From contig JBEWZL010000232.1 of NCBI GenBank assembly GCA_045837725.1, positions 124,001 to 188,000 on the forward strand: a DNA stretch of 64,000 nucleotides, given 5' to 3'. A program made the translations under genes and the position numbers. This document shows positions 59,064 to 64,000 of the stretch, piece after piece (the stretch's first letter is position 1; every line of letters begins with the position of its first letter). Source of the DNA: Vermamoeba vermiformis (Eukaryota; Tubulinea; Echinamoebida). The notes beneath the pieces are model-generated. The model was not told where the DNA came from. It saw only the letters and a list, made by a program, of their open reading frames with translations, and ran no database searches.

Positions 59064-61615
59064 TTACTTGGCACTCAAGTACAGTGTTTCAAAGATGTTA
59101 CGCTTGACAAAATTGACTACCATTCCCTCGCCAAAACCACATTCGACGAGTTGTTCGACCTGCATTATAATTGTAAGCAATTACTGCGGATCGTCCGAGT
59201 AAGATCAGGTTAGGTACTTACGTTTTTAATTCTTTGTTCAACGCGATAATTAATGATGTCTTGGGCGCGCTTCTTGCCAATAGTTTCGAGCTCTTGAATG
59301 GCTTTAATATCACCTTCATTCAAGATGCTCAAAACTTTCGCGAGAACAGTTTGGATCTTGTCGTCCGTTAGCGACGGCAATTGATTGCGAATGTTGCGCT
59401 TCATGGCCTCAAAATCTTTGCTTGATGATCGTCTCTTCTTTTTGGGATTTTCATCGTCCTATTAAGGCGTCAGTCATTTTCCAATATTACTTGGAAATGT
59501 GATTACGAGCACGTACCGACTCAGAATGCGACAACTTTCGCTTTGAGCCAACTTTAGAGTCCGCAGCTTGTTCGAGCAGCGCATTGAAGTTGGGCATGTT
59601 CTCTTTGTTCTTTGTCGCGGCAGGCTTGACCTTGCCCTCCAACTCTTTGATGCGTCGATCGAGCTTGTCCGTGATTTCTTCTGGTGAAAGCATGCTGCGT
59701 GCTACGAGCGGTGTTAGTCGTTTGCTTTATGGTGCTTTAAAGTACTCACCAATCTTATAGTACTCCAGCGCAGCAGTGTCGAGTCCTCGCTCATCAAACT
59801 CTTTTGCTTTGACAATCTTGCTCAACACTTTGCGCTTCTTGGTGGCAGGTGTGTAAAGCGGCATTTTAGCGTAGCCTTCGTTGTGGACCGAGGCGATTTG
59901 TTCTTCTTTTCGCTTCTTTTTGCTGTTGCAGGTGTTAACGCGAGATGATCTGACACGTGTCATCAAAAGTACTTACTATTGTGTGACAACTTCGTGTTCA
60001 AGTAACTCAAGACGTTCTTGATCTGCAGCGTCCAAGATACCTTTGTCTCGTAGCACGTGACTAGGCACCGTTAGAACCAAGATGCGTGAAAACAGTGTGT
60101 TACGTACCCAACGAGTTTGACTTGTTTTTCCTTCTCCAACTTTTCCAATCTCTTAGTAATCTCAGCGAACTTCTTTTCAGCCTCGTTGATGACTTGTGTA
60201 TTTACAACAGGAGCAACAGTAGCGACTGGCTTAGTCTCCTTGATTTTAACCTCGACGGGAGGAGGTCGAACTTCCTCTGTAAGAAGCATTTCAGTTAGAG
60301 TTCATCGCAGGTACCGATGTTAGTTGTCATTACCTTGAACATTAATGGTGGGATTATTGACGATCAATCTCGACTTGGCAGCGAAATTCAATGCGTTTTG
60401 TGTGTTGTTGTAGTGAGCGAGACCTGGGGCCACATTAGCAATCATAACTGAATAGCTGTTGCCACCCAATGAGTCCTAAAAGGTGCGTTAGTTTAATTCT
60501 TTCGGGTATTATGAATAGCCCTTACTTGTAGCAGTCGTGTCAACTTGGAGTCGCGATAAGGAATGCGTTTCTGTTGGTCGTTAAGAGCTGTCACAACTTT
60601 GCCGAGAACAAAGAGCGATGTGTTGATGTTAGTAGACTCGGTCATTCTATTATTAAACGTGTTAGCTTCGCATTTATGCACGCGTTGAAGTCGTACCTAA
60701 CGCCAGTGTTGTCTGTTCGACGGTTGTCTTCACTGCCAGCAAGATCGATCAAATGCAATTTGCCTGCAATCTTTTTGTTGCCGTCGACACGTTGTACTTT
60801 GATGGTTAAAATAGCATGACTACGCGATGATTGGTTATTGAGCTTAGTTGGACCAACGGATCTATTGCGACATCCTTGTTCGTAGAGCGTTTCGAAGTGC
60901 TTAAAATCTTTAATAGGGACCTGCATCGAGTTAGTACGTAAACTTTGTAAGAAATATATACTGAACATACATCAGCGAGGCCAGGAATAACGATATTTTT
61001 GTTCATATCTTCGCGGATCGGAAGATCTGTCTCTTTTGCTTCCAATAAGTCGTACAGCTTCTCGTTATAGATCTCATAATATGATACAGAGACTGTGTAC
61101 GGTAAGGCTTGACTTTTAGCTTTTTTGTCTCGCTCTTCGATGCTTTGTATCATTTTTAAAACTGTTTCTACGGATCTTGGAATAATACCAGGCTCTGCTG
61201 CTGTGCCTTGCATAGTATGTGTTTTACCTAATTTAAATTAGTATTTCGTTTACATAGAATTAATAGTTTAATTACCAGCGCCAGTCATGCCATAACAGAA
61301 AATAGACGTGTTAATGCCGTGCATCAAAGGTTTAAGCACAGGCTCAATTTCTTCATCAAAAATGGATGCTTGTTTCGCGTCGACATCAAAGCAGCGATCA
61401 AATCTATTATTATACAATTATTTATTTGTTTTTTGGATCGAAATAATTTTTTGGACTTACGAGTATCGAACTGCCTCTGTCTTGCTGGAATATACTAATT
61501 CTAATATTTTTGAATTTTTTGCATCAACGTAAACACATCTTTGCTTTGGTTCGTGTGATAAGAATGGTCTGATTCGAACAATAACTTTGACTTTTGATTT
61601 TTGAGGCTCCGCCAT
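59064..61615 (-). CDS. KIF22: Kinesin-10 (KIF22/Kid) chromokinesin
   Basis: Exons 61615-61461, 61403-61276, 61227-60971, 60920-60697, 60646-60526, 60475-60334, 60276-60108, 60060-59977, 59922-59750, 59701-59517, 59458-59222, 59159-59064; 656 residues. The motor domain is N-terminal: [12 protein letters not shown]-loop [25 protein letters not shown] (switch I), [10 protein letters not shown] (switch II), [14 protein letters not shown] short coiled coil ([17 protein letters not shown]) follows, then a helix-hairpin-helix DNA-binding domain near the end ([20 protein letters not shown]), the kinesin-10 hallmark. It would generate polar ejection force on chromosome arms. NKENMP is a KEN motif, as expected for an APC/C target. 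Divergent from HPS3. Confidence 0.93.
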
Positions 61616-61822
61616 TGTGATCAGCAGATCTGTAATCAAAAGTTGCTATACCTCTCGTTCCAATTACAAGTAGTTACAAAGTATGCGTAAAATGCACTTG
61701 GCGGGTTTTGCAACGGCCAAACAAAATTTGAAATATTTTTGGCGGGATTGAAATCATGACTTAACTGCCGCGTGACTTAATTTTGGAGACGGAAAAATCA
61801 TAGTGTATTTCAAGCATATTGA

Positions 61823-64000
61823 ATGGCAACCAAAGTATTGCCATTTAATTTATTCACGGGCGAGCAGAAAAATATATCTGCTAAAGATGAGCCCACTCAT
61901 ATCACAGCGGCCCCGGATGTGGTGTTGATCGCAACCAAGCAAGGTAATAATAGCTTAAAAAATTATTATAATTAATTTGCATCGTGAACCTTCCTAATGT
62001 ATTGTTAATTTAAACCTACGGCGTACTTATAATTAATTCCTAATTTTTTAAAGGTAAAATTCAGGTGTACGACAGAAACAATGATTCTCCGTTGTTATTT
62101 GAGTTCAATACAAGGAACTCGACGATTTACAGCCTACAGTACATGAATGAGAACGGATAGTACGTTATTTTACTGACAAAACGCTCAGCATTGACATTTC
62201 TTCAGTGTTTTAACAATCGAAAAAGAACGCGAGCAATCAGCAATTAATGTGATTCGAATTTACACTAACTGGAGAGATCTGCCACAACAATATGGTACGT
62301 TTAAAAGATCAACGTACGTGTCAGTTAATCGTCGAATTTTTGTAGACTTGGTCGATGCTACATCATCCATGACACCTGTCAAATCAGGAATGTCGTTGAA
62401 AGAAGTACAAAATATTGCACCTGAGGTATGACAAACAATTGAATGGTTGAATATGGACTAATGACTGACAGCGTCACAAACTTCTTGTGTACACATTACC
62501 ACTTCCGAGTTCAGTGCAAACAATGTCAGTTTGTCCTGTCAGCAGTTACATTGCCGCGTGCACGGATAAAGTGATATCGATATATTCAGCAAAGGCGAAT
62601 AGTCCGATAGAATGGGTCTTGGACATAAAGGCCGATGAAGTCAAAAAGGTCGTGTTGTATGATAGATATTTAGGTAAGTATACGAAGCTTCAAATATTAC
62701 ACGATACGATCTAATCGATGATTTTAGCGTATTACACCGAGAAAGAGGTGTTTGCATTGAAATTGAAGATTGAAAAAGTTAACGACAAACAGCCATCAGA
62801 TTTCACAGATTTGTGATGGCAAAAGAGATCGCTCAGCCTCAAGCACGAGATAGTGATACTATGCATAGTGTCGCATTTAAAAATATTGAAATAGCGTCGA
62901 GGAAGTTAACGCTGTCTCGTGCAAACAGTCAAACATTTAGTGCTGACGACAAGTCTGGTCAAAAGTATTCTTATTACGAAGAGGACGAGCAGTACATTGA
63001 GTGCGTGTTTGATGACTCACAAATCATTCCGTGGGTCAACATTAACGTCCCTAGTCTGGCACAAGTCAATGCCGCAACATTTGCAAGCATCAACACGCCC
63101 AAAGAGATCTTAGGGCCTATCAAAGACGTTCATATTGTGACAGTCAACGTAGAAGATAATTTCAGGCTACGATCCTCGTCTGTGATGTATTACAAGTACG
63201 TAGTATATTTTGCAACCCAACGAGTATTAACAAAGAGTATAGACGGTTGGCACAAAACGAATCGATTCAGCAGATCTGTTTGGTACCTGAATATGCTGAT
63301 CAAGCTGGCGCTAAGAACAAGTTGAGTGGCATGCGCTTGTTAGTGTCCACGACGCGTCAAGTGAGTACATTTATATCTTAATACGGCACATGATTAACGA
63401 CCGATTAGGGAGTGCTGTTCGATATTTCCAACAACACGCACCACATTATCACGTTCAACTACAGTGACGACATTATTGACTGTGTGGCCTCACCAATGTT
63501 CTTGTACTCGATCACTGATACTGGTACGACAATACCATGTTATTTCGGTGTTGTTTATACATTTACGTAGGGCTTGAAATCTTCGCCATGCGTGCCACGC
63601 GAAGTAGTTTTGACGACAACTCGATGCCAACAACTAAGCCGTGCATCATCGGCATTCAACCTTTCAATGGCCTCAAGACACTCGTAGTCGAAAAAGACAC
63701 GCTCGTATTGATGTGCTTGTAAGTGCTTTATTACTTGACATCCGTACCTCCATTAACCAACCATTATTCAGAATCTCCGAGGCTGCTCTGCTACGAAAAA
63801 TGTCGCAAAAGATTGACGTGAAGGGAATGACCAAATCACCGTCAAAGAAAGAAGATGTCATGGGCTGGAACATTTACACATTGAAGCACACCACGACCGC
63901 TGACATTTTCAACCAAATTTCACGCAAGGCAGAGACTTCGCGCGACAATCAAACCGTCGAATATCAATTGTTGCTCGAAGCACATGCCCTCGTGTCATCA
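61823..64000 (+). CDS. HPS3: HPS3-like BLOC-2 subunit (partial)
   Basis: Exons 61823-61943, 62054-62159, 62206-62425, 62472-62673, 62728 to 63195, 63243-63360, 63409-63523, 63572-63718, 63772 onward past the window edge. The N-terminal part is a WD-like propeller matching HPS3: SLQYMNENGYVLTIE, IRIYTNWRDL, LVYTLPLPSSVQTMSVCPVS then CTDKVISIYS. Further on, GWNIYTLKHTTTADIFNQI and LLLEAHALVSS match the helical middle of HPS3. BLOC-2 tethers endosomal carriers to lysosome-related organelles. Within the exon starting 62728 the frame changes by one base near 62800 (reading KQPSDF, then FVMAKEIAQ); this looks like a sequence error or lesion. Confidence 0.85.

Overview
The window is nuclear DNA of a unicellular eukaryote with densely packed, intron-rich genes. 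Most introns are about 45-240 bases, with GTAAGT/GTACGT-type donors and TAG/CAG acceptors, often with a CTAAC-like branch word upstream. I place it in or near Amoebozoa. The reasons are gene content rather than any single marker: metazoan-type phosphotyrosine parts (a receptor tyrosine kinase, a Cbl-type SH2 protein), Ste20/Hippo kinase with PH and CRIB domains, poly-Asn runs, EGF-rich type I membrane proteins, and a potato-inhibitor-I protein. A holozoan protist is not excluded. I see about 30 protein genes, two identical tRNA-Arg genes, and no transposon or virus-like element.

Layout. 1-8.7 kb: Cbl-like SH2 protein (partial), PH-domain protein, a Rel/IPT-like transcription factor candidate, a SET-domain lysine methyltransferase. 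9-15 kb: a CASTOR-like ACT-domain protein and two tandem paralogues of an unknown family, one fused to a PHD finger. 16-24 kb: an unknown nuclear protein, a POT1-like telomere protein, a secreted beta-lactamase-fold protein with a golvesin-type C-terminus, and an unknown ORF. 24-35 kb: UBL-PH-CRIB-Ste20 kinase with a tRNA gene in its last intron, HDDC2 phosphohydrolase, type I membrane protein, receptor tyrosine kinase. 35-45 kb: second tRNA-Arg, PAQR receptor, BTB protein, WDR82, ribosomal protein uL15 (RPL27A), MIX23, mitochondrial ferredoxin, SDR epimerase. 45-64 kb: separase, EGF-repeat membrane protein, an intronless divergent tubulin, potato inhibitor I, a Golgi-type glycosyltransferase, kinesin-10, and HPS3 (partial).

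Functionally the genes are a mixed housekeeping and signalling set, not an operon-like system. Several could act together in principle: separase, kinesin-10, the odd tubulin and POT1 concern chromosomes; the receptor tyrosine kinase and the Cbl-like protein concern phosphotyrosine signalling. CASTOR-like and HPS3 proteins suggest amino-acid sensing and lysosome-related trafficking.

Exon structures were assembled by eye from splice consensus, codon phase and family homology. Most internal phases close exactly; three places do not (44.66, 53.91 and 62.80 kb) and are flagged. The most unusual objects are the degenerate tubulin (55.2-56.5 kb), the UBL-PH-CRIB-Hippo-like kinase (24.0-27.3 kb), the CASTOR-like protein, the beta-lactamase/golvesin fusion, the duplicated tRNA-plus-hairpin unit, and a pair of strong adjacent hairpins at 42.63-42.73 kb.
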